In this document: positions 25,684 to 34,928 of the stretch, piece by piece | Layout: every line of letters starts with the position of its first letter | How positions within the stretch are numbered: the stretch's first letter is position 1 | Source of the DNA: Oscillospiraceae bacterium | GTDB lineage: Bacteria; Bacillota; Clostridia; Oscillospirales; Acutalibacteraceae | DNA: 64,000 bases | Direction of reading: 5' to 3' | Assembly: GCA_902790325.1 (NCBI GenBank) | Contig: CADARP010000013.1 | Coordinates: forward strand, 60,246 to 124,245 | Program-made: the position numbers and the translations under genes | The notes under the pieces: model-generated | What the model was told of the DNA's origin: nothing | What the model saw: the letters and a program-made list of their open reading frames with translations, nothing else | Databases searched by the model: none

Positions 25684-26862
25684 TTATTCTGCCGCGCTTT
25701 CGTTCAATATTCGCGCGGTGCGTTCGAGCGAAGCCGCATCCGCGTCGGGATCGATCGCGGCGTATGCCGTGCGCGCGAGATAATCCAGCGTCGCGGGGCA
25801 CATGTCGGGTCTGTAATCTGTTTGCAGGCCGGCGTTTGCCGCCATGCGGAACGGGTCCATTGCGGGATGCAGCGCGCCGCGTTTTTCCATGATCTGCGTC
25901 CAGTTTGCGTACACATGCTTGCCCGTATCGATGGGAACGGTCAGGGAAAGTCCGCGGTCGGCGCAGCGCGCCGTGAACGCGCGGCACGCGTCGGCGGTAT
26001 CAAAGCGCAGCGCGAGCGTCGTGGGGCAGCCGCCCTGCGGGTCGTGAGACGGCATGACCGTCAGACGGGAATCGAGCATTGCGCGCAGCGCATCCAGATT
26101 CCGGCGCAGGTCACGCAGCAGCGCAGGCATCTTTTTGAGCTGTTCGCGCAGGATCGCGCCGGTGATGTCCGACACGCGGAATTCCGTGCCGCCGAATACC
26201 GGCTGCGTGACGTTTTCGAGCTGGTCGCCGAAGAACGCGATGGCGCTCGCGTCGTGGTAGATCAGCGCGCGTTCGTACAGCGTGCGGTCGTCCGTCACGA
26301 ACAGGCCGCCTTCGCCGGACGTGAGCACTTTATAATAATTGAAACTGAACGTACCCGCGCTGCCGAGCGTGCCGAGATACCGGCCCTTGTAACTGCCGCC
26401 GTCCGCCTGACAGGCATCCTCGACGATGGCGATCTTATATGTATCCGCCAGCGCGCGCAGTCCGTCCATGTCGCAGGGGAATCCCTGGATGTGCACGGGC
26501 AGGATCGCCTTGGTGTGCGGCGAGATGTGCTTCTCGGCGTCGGAAACACTGATGGTCAGCGTTTCGTCCGTTTCGACGATCACGGGCACCGCGCCCGTTG
26601 CCGTTACCGCCAGCGCCGTTGCGATAAAAGTATATGCCGGCACGATCACCTCGTCGCCGGGACCGACGCCCAGCGCGGTCAGCGCAGCCGTCAGCGCGGC
26701 AAAACCGCTCGTCATCAGCAGCGCGTATTTTGAACCGGTCACCGCCTTCCATTCCTCCTCGAAATGATAGACCTCGCGTCCGGAACCGTTGATCTTGAAA
26801 AAGTCTTTGCTGCGGATCGCGCGGGCAGCCGCATCGATCTCTTCCTGTCCGATCCTGTACAT
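25684..26862 (-). CDS. DegT/DnrJ/EryC1/StrS family PLP aminotransferase
   Basis: Pyridoxal-phosphate enzyme of 392 residues in the sugar-aminotransferase (AHBA synthase-like) family. MTSGFAALTAALTALGVGPGDEVIVPAYTF is the family's cofactor-phosphate region, IAIVEDACQADGG supplies the PLP-contacting Asp, and the Schiff-base lysine is expected in FNYYKVLTSGEGG near residue 190. Family members transaminate keto-sugars or related ketones. It lies 3 bases after the ceramidase-like gene, so the two are co-transcribed; together they suggest use of, or change to, an amino-bearing glycolipid or cyclitol, but this is only an inference. Confidence 0.85.
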   Translation of the reverse strand: MYRIGQEEIDAAARAIRSKDFFKINGSGREVYHFEEEWKAVTGSKYALLMTSGFAALTAALTALGVGPGDEVIVPAYTFIATALAVTATGAVPVIVETDETLTISVSDAEKHISPHTKAILPVHIQGFPCDMDGLRALADTYKIAIVEDACQADGGSYKGRYLGTLGSAGTFSFNYYKVLTSGEGGLFVTDDRTLYERALIYHDASAIAFFGDQLENVTQPVFGGTEFRVSDITGAILREQLKKMPALLRDLRRNLDALRAMLDSRLTVMPSHDPQGGCPTTLALRFDTADACRAFTARCADRGLSLTVPIDTGKHVYANWTQIMEKRGALHPAMDPFRMAANAGLQTDYRPDMCPATLDYLARTAYAAIDPDADAASLERTARILNESAAE

Positions 26863-26865
26863 GGA

Positions 26866-28167
26866 TTACGCCTTTCCGCCGACGATCCGGCGCACTTCGT
26901 CGATCAGATGCTGATCGGCGTTTTCCGTAAGGTTGTAAAGTCCGCCCATGCGGAAGCAGGCCACTTCGTATCCGCCGCGGCAGATCTGATCCTGTGAGGG
27001 GAAGTATCCTTCGTAGCCGTTCGTATTGGATAGACAGAGCGTGTGCGGCCACGGCAGATACGCCCGCAGGCGCAGCGTGATCTCGGAAAAGATCTCATAC
27101 GGCGTCGGCACAAACAGTACGTCGCCCAGGGACACCGCGCAGAACGGGAACGAAAAATGTGTCGGATGTTCCGTTTCGCCGGATTCCAAAAGCGCGCACA
27201 CATCCTTGAAGTGTTTGTATGTCAGCCTTTCCAGATTGATGAGCGAGTCGGGATCCCGGAAAGAGGCAAGTGCGGCGCGTACCGTTTCGATCGGCGGCGT
27301 CGCTTCATATGGCAAATGCACCTCGTCCGCAAAGCATGTGAGCGTTCCGTCGCGGAATCCGCCTCGGCTGCGTACGGCGCGCATCGCGTCCGACGCCGCA
27401 ACGCCGCCCAGTTCGAGCGCATAGGTAAGGTCGCCTGTCGTTGCGCCGTTCGTCAGCCGCGGGCCGACGTCGCCCTCCGCGCCGTTCCAGAATGCGGTCA
27501 GCACACCGGTCTCTTTTTCCACGCGGTCGATCATCACGCCCGACCAGTCACGCGTGATCTCGCGGTTGCAGCCCGATCCCGTCCCGTGACAGCCGTAGTG
27601 GATCAGGTTGAGGACGCCTTTGCCGTCCGTGCCGCGGATCATGACGACGGTCATTTCGGGATCGCAGCACCCGAACGGATTCTGCCCCAGCGCGATCGCG
27701 CCGTCGGGACGGATCTCGCGCCGGTTGACGCCGACGTCGCTGTGCGTCGTGCCGACCGCGATCTGCGCCGGACGCAGCGCCTGCACAGCCTCACGGCCGG
27801 CCTGCAGCAGACCGGGCAGCAGGATGTTTTCGTAATACGGGCGGTCGATCTCGCCCCAGCCCTCCATGCCGGACACGTTGGGCGCGGAATGTGTGTGCGT
27901 CGCGCTCAAAAGGATGTGCGAAGCGGGAACACCCGTTTCCTTTTCGAGCGCGCTGCGCATGGCATCGCACAGATCGGTGTGGATATCGCCGACCTCGATC
28001 GTCACGAGCAGCGCGGACTGCGTCCCCTGCCGGAACGCCGCGGCCGTCAGCGTCAGATCGTCGTGCAGCGACGTGCTTTCCCAGTTCGGCCTGTATCCGT
28101 ACAGACACGTGCCGACCGGCGGCGAGATCACCGCGCGCGCCGCGCCTGCGAAAAACCGTTCGTCCAT
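26866..28167 (-). CDS. Neutral/alkaline ceramidase N-terminal-domain-like hydrolase
   Basis: Predicted amidohydrolase-like protein of 433 residues. The start MDERFFAGAARAVISPPVGT was chosen because AAAGGACGG precedes it by 7 bases. The motifs ISPPVGT, LLVTIEVGDIH, ILLSATHTHSAPNVSG and LIHYGCHGTGSG match the metal-binding His clusters of the neutral ceramidase (PF04734) N-terminal domain. The C-terminal immunoglobulin-like domain of true ceramidases is absent and there is no signal peptide, so the protein is likely cytoplasmic with a substrate other than host ceramide. It is the first gene of a two-gene unit with the aminotransferase. Confidence 0.78.
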   Translation of the reverse strand: MDERFFAGAARAVISPPVGTCLYGYRPNWESTSLHDDLTLTAAAFRQGTQSALLVTIEVGDIHTDLCDAMRSALEKETGVPASHILLSATHTHSAPNVSGMEGWGEIDRPYYENILLPGLLQAGREAVQALRPAQIAVGTTHSDVGVNRREIRPDGAIALGQNPFGCCDPEMTVVMIRGTDGKGVLNLIHYGCHGTGSGCNREITRDWSGVMIDRVEKETGVLTAFWNGAEGDVGPRLTNGATTGDLTYALELGGVAASDAMRAVRSRGGFRDGTLTCFADEVHLPYEATPPIETVRAALASFRDPDSLINLERLTYKHFKDVCALLESGETEHPTHFSFPFCAVSLGDVLFVPTPYEIFSEITLRLRAYLPWPHTLCLSNTNGYEGYFPSQDQICRGGYEVACFRMGGLYNLTENADQHLIDEVRRIVGGKA

Positions 28168-28203
28168 CTTGCATCCGTCCTTTTGGGAAATGATTTCTTT
28201 TTG

Positions 28204-28232
28204 ATTATAGACCATTCGTCATGCGTTGTAAA
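28204..28232 (-). promoter_or_regulatory. Sigma-A promoter of the ceramidase-like/aminotransferase unit
   Basis: TTTACA (28227-28232) and TATAAT (28204-28209) with a 17-base spacer, about 35 bases before the start codon. Confidence 0.75.
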
Positions 28233-28234
28233 GA

Positions 28235-28280
28235 GGAAAAGAGACAAACCGCGCCCGCCCCCCGGAGGGGACGAACGCGG
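28235..28280 (-). terminator. Terminator-like hairpin after htrA
   Basis: CCGCG/CGCGG outer stem with a GC-rich inner stem (CGTCCCC facing GGGGGCG) and a following TTTGTCTCTTTTCC tract on the minus strand. The T tract is imperfect, so efficiency is uncertain. Confidence 0.6.
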
Positions 28281-28317
28281 CCCTAAGAAAGGAGATGAAA
28301 AAGGAAGGAAAATCAGA

Positions 28318-30069
28318 TTAGAACAAACCGTTGAAGAAATCGTTGTAGAATTCATAAGGATCGACGTAGGAAGGAGACGTGGTGGTTTCTTTCGGCGTCT
28401 CTTTCTTTTCCTCGACCAGCGTGACCGTCACGTTGAATTCCTTGGTCTGGTAGTTGTTGTCGATGCGGCAGATCGTCAGCGTCAGTTTGTCGCCGACCTT
28501 GCCGTTCTCGATCTTGCTCAGCAGCACTTCCGGCTTGGTCAGATCCTCGCCGTTGACCTTGGTGATCATGTCGTACTGGCGCACTTCCGTGTTCGCCAGC
28601 GAGCTGTCCTCGCTGATCTCGGTGATGATCAGCGAACCGGACGGCAGACCCTTGATCTTGATGAGCATGCTGTACTGCTGGTAGTTGACCGCCTCGGCGT
28701 AGGTGATGCCGAGTTTCGGGCGGTTCGCAACATAGCCGTAGGTCGCCAGGCTGTTGATGATCTTCTGGGCGGACTTGATCGGGATGGAGAAGCCCATGCC
28801 CTCATACTGCGTGTCGATGATCTTCTGGGAATTGATGCCCACGACCTGGCCGTACTGATTGACGAGCGCGCCGCCGGAGTTGCCGGGGTTGATCGCGGCC
28901 GTGTGCTGGATGCAGACCATCGTGTAGGTGCTCTTGACGGAACGGTCGATCGCAGAAACGATGCCGCTGGTGAACGAACCGAAGAATTCCGTACCGCCGG
29001 GGTTGCCGATCGCATAGACGGGATCGCCGACCTGCAGCTTGGACGAGTCGCCGAATTCTGCAAGATCGAGCCCGTGCGCTTTGATACGCAGCACGGCAAG
29101 ATCCGTCTTGGAATCCGCGCCGATGACTTCGGCGTCATATGTGGTGCCGTCCTCGGTCTGGACGGTGTAGCTCAAACCGCTGCCGCTGACGACATGCGCG
29201 CAGGTGATGATGTACGTATAGGTGTGCGTCTCATCCTCTTTCCACAGCACGCCGGAGCCTTCGCTCGCAACGCCTCTGGAGCTCTTGGAGTACACCAGGA
29301 TGCCCACGGAAACGGAACGCACTTTCGCGGCGATCTGCGTAGGCGTCAGCACAGAGCCTTTCGACGCGGAGCTGTCGGACGCGGGAGACGCTTTGGTCTC
29401 CAGCTCCGGCGCATTCGCCTCGACGGAGTTTCCAGCGCTGTCGGCGCTCGGCGATGTTTCGATCTGTCTGCGGCGTCCGCCGATGATCGATCCGACGCCG
29501 AACATCACGCCCGCAACCACGATCAGCGCGATCACGGAAAAGAAGATCTTCAATCCCTTTTTGGGCTTTTTTGCTGCTGCGCCCGCCGACGCAGGCTGTG
29601 TGCCGGCATAAGTCGGTGCGCCGTAGGCGTTGGGCCGGGTGTAGTAGGGGCTTTGCGGCTGCGCCGTTTGGCCGTAGGTCTGCTGTCCGTAGGGCGGAAC
29701 GCTGTTCTGCCGGCCGTAAGGCGGGACGGAAGACTGTCCGTAAGGCGGGACGTTTCCCTGTGCGCGGTATGCGCCTGCCGAAGCGCCGTAGCCTTGTACG
29801 CGTTCCGCATAAACGAACTGTTCCTCTGCCGGCGCAGCAGGTTCTTCTGCCTGTACCGGGGACTCTTCCGCCTGGAATGCCGGTTCTTCTGTCTGTGCTG
29901 CCGGTTCTTCCGGGCCGGTCTGTTCCTGCGCGCCCGGCGCCGCGTACTGCGGCTCGGACCCGAATCCGTTTGTTTCAAAAGACGGGGCAGTCTGCCCGTC
30001 TGCGGCGTTTACCGGTTCCTGCGAATCAGGCGTACGTCCGAACGTGTCGCTGTCATATTCGTTCGTCAT
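28318..30069 (-). CDS. HtrA/DegP-like membrane-anchored serine protease (S1C family)
   Basis: Surface quality-control protease. The start MTNEYDSDTFG gives 583 residues. Residues about 1-165 are a long Pro/Gln/Tyr/Glu-rich cytoplasmic tail with PPYGQ-type repeats, and a single membrane helix (FFSVIALIVVAGVMFGVGSII) follows near 170-192. The trypsin-like domain carries the triad: His in ITCAHVVSGSG, Asp in SKTDLAVLRI and Ser in NPGNSGGALVNQYGQVVGIN. A PDZ domain (about 465-555, KIKGLPSGSLIITEIS...DMITKVNGEDL) follows. It is downstream of a two-component system and separated from it by about 100 bases. The long repeat-rich N-terminal tail is unusual. Confidence 0.92.
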   Translation of the reverse strand: MTNEYDSDTFGRTPDSQEPVNAADGQTAPSFETNGFGSEPQYAAPGAQEQTGPEEPAAQTEEPAFQAEESPVQAEEPAAPAEEQFVYAERVQGYGASAGAYRAQGNVPPYGQSSVPPYGRQNSVPPYGQQTYGQTAQPQSPYYTRPNAYGAPTYAGTQPASAGAAAKKPKKGLKIFFSVIALIVVAGVMFGVGSIIGGRRRQIETSPSADSAGNSVEANAPELETKASPASDSSASKGSVLTPTQIAAKVRSVSVGILVYSKSSRGVASEGSGVLWKEDETHTYTYIITCAHVVSGSGLSYTVQTEDGTTYDAEVIGADSKTDLAVLRIKAHGLDLAEFGDSSKLQVGDPVYAIGNPGGTEFFGSFTSGIVSAIDRSVKSTYTMVCIQHTAAINPGNSGGALVNQYGQVVGINSQKIIDTQYEGMGFSIPIKSAQKIINSLATYGYVANRPKLGITYAEAVNYQQYSMLIKIKGLPSGSLIITEISEDSSLANTEVRQYDMITKVNGEDLTKPEVLLSKIENGKVGDKLTLTICRIDNNYQTKEFNVTVTLVEEKKETPKETTTSPSYVDPYEFYNDFFNGLF

Positions 30070-30176
30070 AAAAAACACAATCCTTTCTCTTTGCGTTTGC
30101 TGTATTCTTTGACTGTATTGTAACCCGCAATTATTACGGATGTTTGAACGCTTCGTTAAAAGAGATTAAAACTGCA

Positions 30177-31676
30177 TCACGCGTTTTCTGCCTGCATCGG
30201 CAGCCAGAAAGAAAACTCCGTATACTGGTTTTCCAGGCTGGACGCCTTGATCGCGCCACCGTGCATTTCGACGATGCTCTTGGCGATATACAGCCCCAGA
30301 CCGGCGCCCTTGACGTCGAAGCTGCGGGATTTGTCCACCTTGTAGAACTGCTCGAAAACGCGGTCGATCTCCTCGGACGAGATGCCCTTGCCGCTGTTGC
30401 GGATGGAGACGTAAACTTTCTGCATGTCGTGCACGACGTCGAAATGGATCTCGCCGCCCTCGGGCGTGAACTTGACCGCATTGTCCACGAGATTATACAC
30501 GACCTGCATGAGCATGTCCTTGTCGCCCGAAATGATGGTGCTTTCCATGTTTTCCAGACCCGTGATCCGGAACTGCTTCTGCTCGATGATCTGCTCGAAG
30601 CCGAGCATCGTGCGGAAGATCATGTCGCACAGATCGAAATCCTGCCGCTTGAGCGAGAGCTTGCCCGCTTCGATCTTGGACAGGTTCAGCATGGAGACGA
30701 CCAGACGGGACAGCCGCTTGACCTCTTCGGAAACGATCTGCAGATAATGTTTCTGCTTGTCCTCATCGATCGTGCCGTCGAGGATGCCGTCGATGAAACC
30801 GCCGATCGTTGTCATCGGTGTTTTCAGCTCGTGCGATACGTTTGCCACAAAGCTGCGGCGCGAGGATTCCAGCGACGCCAGATCGCGCGCCATGGAATTG
30901 AACGCCGTTGCCAGTTCCGCCATTTCGTTGCGTCCGCCGACGTCAACGCGCATACTGAAATCACCCTCGGCGTATCGCTTTGTTGCCTCGGACATCTGCC
31001 GCAGCGGCTTCGTCATGGCGTACGTCATGATGTAAACGGCGATCAGCGCGACCGCCAGCGTGATCGCGGCGGAAATGCCGAACATCCGCAGCACCGCCAA
31101 AATATACGGCTTCAGGCTTTCCGTGACCGGCTGCATACCGATCACGTACGCGACCGGTTCGTCGGAGATGATGATTGCCTGCGCGTAAGCAAAATACTTT
31201 TCCGGCAGTTCGCCGCCGAACGTTGTCACGCCGGAATACGGTTCGTTCTGCAGCGAATCGAGGATCTCCTGCGGGATGTGGATGCGGCTGTGCAGGATGC
31301 ATCCGCCCGTGTACAGCGCCATGTCTCCGCGCCGCATGTCCCGGCAGTACTGCACATCGCCGTTTTCGTTGCAGATGAAGAAATCCGCGTCAATGGCCTC
31401 GGACGTCGTGATCAGATCGCCGCAGATCATCAGCGCGGCATGGGACGGATTCTCTCTGGCGATGTCCGACCCGACTGTCTGCGCCACCGATTGCGACAGC
31501 TGCTCCCCGCTTTCAGAGAGCAGCGTTGTCTTTTCGTGTTCAAAATAGTCGCGCGCAAAGATGATCAGCGAGCCGCCGAGCACCGTAAACGAAACGAGGA
31601 TCACCAGAAAGATGATGGTAAAATACTCTTTGAACAATCCGGAAGTCTGCCGTTTGTTCCGTTTCTTTGTAGCCAT
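30177..31676 (-). CDS. Sensor histidine kinase (PhoR/WalK-type architecture)
   Basis: Membrane sensor of 499 residues. TM1 (about 18-40), an extracytoplasmic sensing region (about 41-180, containing ICNENGDVQYCRDMRRGD), TM2 (about 186-207), HAMP (MTKPLRQMSEATKRYAEGDFSMRV), HisKA with the phospho-acceptor His in FVANVSHELKTPMTTIGGFIDG (about 267), and an HATPase domain with N box (DNAVKFTP), G1 (RNSGKGIS) and G2 (KGAGLGLYIAKSI). It is 5 bases from the response regulator gene. The signal is unknown; the neighbouring HtrA gene hints at envelope stress. Confidence 0.93.
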   Translation of the reverse strand: MATKKRNKRQTSGLFKEYFTIIFLVILVSFTVLGGSLIIFARDYFEHEKTTLLSESGEQLSQSVAQTVGSDIARENPSHAALMICGDLITTSEAIDADFFICNENGDVQYCRDMRRGDMALYTGGCILHSRIHIPQEILDSLQNEPYSGVTTFGGELPEKYFAYAQAIIISDEPVAYVIGMQPVTESLKPYILAVLRMFGISAAITLAVALIAVYIMTYAMTKPLRQMSEATKRYAEGDFSMRVDVGGRNEMAELATAFNSMARDLASLESSRRSFVANVSHELKTPMTTIGGFIDGILDGTIDEDKQKHYLQIVSEEVKRLSRLVVSMLNLSKIEAGKLSLKRQDFDLCDMIFRTMLGFEQIIEQKQFRITGLENMESTIISGDKDMLMQVVYNLVDNAVKFTPEGGEIHFDVVHDMQKVYVSIRNSGKGISSEEIDRVFEQFYKVDKSRSFDVKGAGLGLYIAKSIVEMHGGAIKASSLENQYTEFSFWLPMQAENA

Positions 31677-31681
31677 GACGA

Positions 31682-32374
31682 TCAGTCTTTCGTCTGGAAT
31701 TTATAACCGACGCTCCACACCGTTTCCAAACTCCACTGGTCGGAAACGCCCTTGAGCTTTTCGCGCAGACGCTTGATGTGCACGTCCACCGTGCGCGAGG
31801 AATCGCCGTAGTAGTCGAAGCCCCAGACGGCGTCCAGCAATTGATCGCGCGTGAACACGCGGTTGGGGTTGCTTGCCAGGTGGTAGATCAGCTCCAGCTC
31901 TTTGGGCGGCGTGTCCACCTTGACGCCTTTGACGCGCAGTTCGTAGTTGGTCAGATTGATGACAAGGTTGTCGTAGCGCACTTCCTTGACGTCCTTGTCC
32001 GCGCCGCCGCCGCTTCTGCGCAGCACCGCCTTGACGCGCGCGACGATCTCCTTGGACTCAAACGGTTTCGTCACATAATCGTCTGCGCCCAGCTCCAGCC
32101 CGAGCACTTTGTCGAACGTCTCGCTCTTGGCTGTGAGCATGATGATCGGCTTGTCGGACGTTTTGCGGATCTCGCGGCAGACCTGCCAGCCGTCGAGGCC
32201 GGGCAGCATGATGTCCAGCAGCACCAGGTCCGGTTCTTTTTCGTGGAAACTCTGCAGCGCGCTCTGTCCGTCATGAAAGATCTCGGTCTCGTATCCGTCC
32301 TTTTCGAGGTACAGACGCAGCAGTTCGCAAATATTGGTATCGTCGTCGACGATCATGATTCTTTCCGCGGCCAT
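31682..32374 (-). CDS. OmpR/PhoB-family response regulator
   Basis: Transcription regulator of 230 residues. The receiver domain has the acidic pocket (MIVDDDTN), the phospho-acceptor Asp in [13 protein letters not shown] (about residue 55), the conserved Thr in MLTAKSE, and Lys in [10 protein letters not shown] (about 105). The C-terminal winged helix contains [47 protein letters not shown]-type motifs of the OmpR group. Paired with the histidine kinase downstream. The AT-rich upstream region has TTAACA-like direct repeats that might be an autoregulatory site; this was not confirmed. Confidence 0.95.
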   Translation of the reverse strand: [230 protein letters not shown]

Positions 32375-32469
32375 AAGACAGCCTCCTCTTCCTTTGGTTG
32401 ACCCCAGTATAATCGGTCGAAATAAACAACTTGTGATTAAAATATGACGAAAATGTTAATTTTTACCTT

Positions 32470-33504
32470 TTATACAAACTTAAATGAGGTGCGGGACGTG
32501 TACACTTCGCCCGCTTTATACAAACAGGACGGAAATTCCGGACGGTGCGGCGTGTCGGGATAGTACTGCGTTTCGAGGCAGAATCCCGCGTGGCGGTACA
32601 TCGGCAGACCTTTTTTGCCGAGCGCGCCCTGCAGGAAGTTGCCGGTATACAGCTGCATGCCGGGCAGATCCGTGAACAACTGCATCCGGATGCCCGTCGC
32701 GGGGCAGTACGCCTCCGCTGCCGGTTCGTTTCCGCGCTTGTCCAGGCAGTAGTTGTGGTCGTAGCCGCGGCAAAGCAAAAGCTGGTCGTCCTGTGCGCCG
32801 ATGTCGCGGCCGATCGGCTTGGCGTCGCGGAAATCGAACGCCGTGCCCGTCACGTTGCGCACTTCGCCCGTGGGTATGCTGCGTTCGTCCGTCGGCAGAT
32901 AGTGCGACGCGCGGATCAGCAGCTCGGTGTTCAGGATGTCGCCGCTGTCGAAGCCGCCGAGATTGAAATACGCGTGATTGGTCAGATTGATATAGCTGTC
33001 CGCCGTGCAGCGCGCCTTGTAGTCGAGGATCAGTTCGTTTTCGTCGGTGAGCGTGTAGACGACCGCCGTTTCCATTTCGCCGGGGAAACCCTCGGCGCCG
33101 TCGGGACTGGTATAGCGAAGCTCCACCGCGTTTTCCGCGAGCGGACGCGCTTCCCATACCGCGCGGGAGAATTCTCCGCCGCCGTGCAGACAGGTGACGC
33201 CGTTTTCGTTGCGCGTCACGTCGTACGTTTTGCCGCCGACCGTGAAGCTGCCGTCGGCGATACGGTTGCAGTAGCGGCCGACCAGCACGCCCTGATAGCT
33301 GCTGCGCTGCTCGAAGCCCTCCATGTCGTCGAAGCCGGCCAGGACGTCGCGCGTTTTGCCGTGCACGTCCTTGACGTACAGTGCCTGCAGCGCGCCGCCG
33401 TAGGTCAGGATCACGGCGCGCATTCCGTTTTTATTGCCGATCGTGTAGGAATAAACGTCTGTTCCGTCGGCTGTCGTACCGAACCATTTTTTCTCAATAC
33501 TCAT
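32470..33504 (-). CDS. galM: Aldose 1-epimerase (mutarotase)
   Basis: Interconverts alpha and beta anomers of galactose and related sugars. The ATG preceded by AAGGAG at 6 bases gives 344 residues. ILTYGGALQALYVKD near the start, NRIADGSFTVGGKTY, the active-site His in NLTNHAYFNLGG (about 170), GYDHNYCLD and the C-terminal glutamate region GFCLETQYYPDTPH are the expected family motifs. No galactose operon is near; it is the last gene of the prfA-to-galM run. Confidence 0.93.
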   Translation of the reverse strand: MSIEKKWFGTTADGTDVYSYTIGNKNGMRAVILTYGGALQALYVKDVHGKTRDVLAGFDDMEGFEQRSSYQGVLVGRYCNRIADGSFTVGGKTYDVTRNENGVTCLHGGGEFSRAVWEARPLAENAVELRYTSPDGAEGFPGEMETAVVYTLTDENELILDYKARCTADSYINLTNHAYFNLGGFDSGDILNTELLIRASHYLPTDERSIPTGEVRNVTGTAFDFRDAKPIGRDIGAQDDQLLLCRGYDHNYCLDKRGNEPAAEAYCPATGIRMQLFTDLPGMQLYTGNFLQGALGKKGLPMYRHAGFCLETQYYPDTPHRPEFPSCLYKAGEVYTSRTSFKFV

Positions 33505-33514
33505 GCTCTTCTCC

Positions 33515-34915
33515 TTATGCCTCATAGAACGCCCTGACGGCGCGATACGTCATATATACGTCCAGTTTGGAAACGACCTCGAACGGCGCGTGCATCGACA
33601 GCACGGGCACGCCCACGTCCACGACGTCCACGTCGAGTTTCGCAATGTATTTCGCAACGGTTCCGCCGCCGCCGGCGTCTACCGCGCCCAGCTCGCCCGT
33701 CTGCCAGACGACCTTCGCGTCGTCCAGGATGCGGCGCACGAAGCTCATATATTCCGCAGACGCGTCCGACGTGCCGCTCTTGCCGCGCGCGCCGGTGTAT
33801 TTCGTGATGACGACGCCGCGGTTGATAAACGCCGCGTTGCGCTTTTCCTGGACCGACGGGAACGTCGGATCGAACGCCGCGTTGACGTCGGCGGACAGGC
33901 ACTTGGAATTGCGCAGCACCTCATAACCCGCGCACCCTGCCGTCTCGGCCAGATCGTACAGGAAATACTGCATGTAGGACGAGTTCAGTCCCGTGTTGCC
34001 GTCGCTGCCTGTTTCTTCCTTGTCGGTCAGTACCGTTACGCAGGTGTACTGCGGATTTTCGACGTCGAATGCCGCCATTGCCGACGGATAGGCGCAGACG
34101 CGGTCGTCGTGGCCGTAGCCGCCGATCATACTGCGGTCGAAGCCGATGTCGCACACGGGCATGGCCGGTACGATCTCCAGCTCGGCGGACAGGAAATCCT
34201 TTTCCGTCATGCCGTATTTGTCGAACAGGATTTTCAGGATATTCAGCTTGACCAGTTCGCTTCCCTTGTCCGCGCAGAACGGACGGCTGCCGACGAGCAC
34301 GTTCAGCTCTTCGCCCTTGATGCCGTCCTCGAGCGTGCGCTTTTCCTGCTCGCGCGCCAGATGCGGCAGCAGATCGGTGACGACGAACTTCGGCTCGCCC
34401 TCTTTTTCACCGACAGACACGTTTACGCATGTGCCGTCCTTCAAATATACCGCGCCGTGCAGCGACAGCGGGATCGCCGTCCACTGGTATTTTTTGATGC
34501 CGCCGTAGTAGTGCGTTTTGAACAGCGCCGTTTCCTCGTCCTCATACAGGGGGTTGGGCTTGAGATCGAGACGCGGGGAGTCGATGTGCGCTGCCGCGAT
34601 GCGCACGCCTTCGCGCACAGACTTTTGACCGAACACGGTCAGGATGATTGCTTTGCCGCGATTGACGAAATACACCTTGTCTCCGCAGGCATATTTCTTG
34701 CCGCGCTCAAACGGCACAAATCCCTTTGCCTGCGCCGCATCCTTCATGAACGCGACCGCTTCGCGCTCGGTGCGGCAGGCGTCCAGAAACCGCATGTATC
34801 CGACGCAGAAATCATCGGCCGCCTGTACTTCGCCGCTTTCGATCTGTTTCATTGCGTGCGTCGGCGCATATGCCAGCTCCTCCCGGAGAAGCTCCGCTTT
34901 GCTTTTTTCTTCCAT
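33515..34915 (-). CDS. M18 family aminopeptidase
   Basis: Cytoplasmic metalloaminopeptidase of 466 residues that removes N-terminal residues from peptides. The start MEEKSKAELLREEL follows AAAGGA by 9 bases; an ATG 21 bases upstream lacks spacing for that site. Metal-binding motifs are AAAHIDSPRLDLKPNP (about residue 95), TDKEETGSDGNTG near 300, and the terminal block GVPVLSMHAPFEVVSKLDVYM. It lies between slt and galM with short spacers. Confidence 0.9.
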   Translation of the reverse strand: MEEKSKAELLREELAYAPTHAMKQIESGEVQAADDFCVGYMRFLDACRTEREAVAFMKDAAQAKGFVPFERGKKYACGDKVYFVNRGKAIILTVFGQKSVREGVRIAAAHIDSPRLDLKPNPLYEDEETALFKTHYYGGIKKYQWTAIPLSLHGAVYLKDGTCVNVSVGEKEGEPKFVVTDLLPHLAREQEKRTLEDGIKGEELNVLVGSRPFCADKGSELVKLNILKILFDKYGMTEKDFLSAELEIVPAMPVCDIGFDRSMIGGYGHDDRVCAYPSAMAAFDVENPQYTCVTVLTDKEETGSDGNTGLNSSYMQYFLYDLAETAGCAGYEVLRNSKCLSADVNAAFDPTFPSVQEKRNAAFINRGVVITKYTGARGKSGTSDASAEYMSFVRRILDDAKVVWQTGELGAVDAGGGGTVAKYIAKLDVDVVDVGVPVLSMHAPFEVVSKLDVYMTYRAVRAFYEA

Positions 34916-34928
34916 TGTGCTCATTCCT

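Noticed and set aside
27043..30123. A 1,026-codon plus-strand open frame opposite the ceramidase-like and HtrA genes.
   Set aside because: It has no family motif, is Arg- and Leu-rich, and runs across two real genes and their intergenic space; a shadow of high-GC coding sequence.
32400..32465. PhoP-box-like TTAACA repeats before the response regulator.
   Set aside because: Only one good match with weak neighbours in an AT-rich stretch; not enough to call a regulon.
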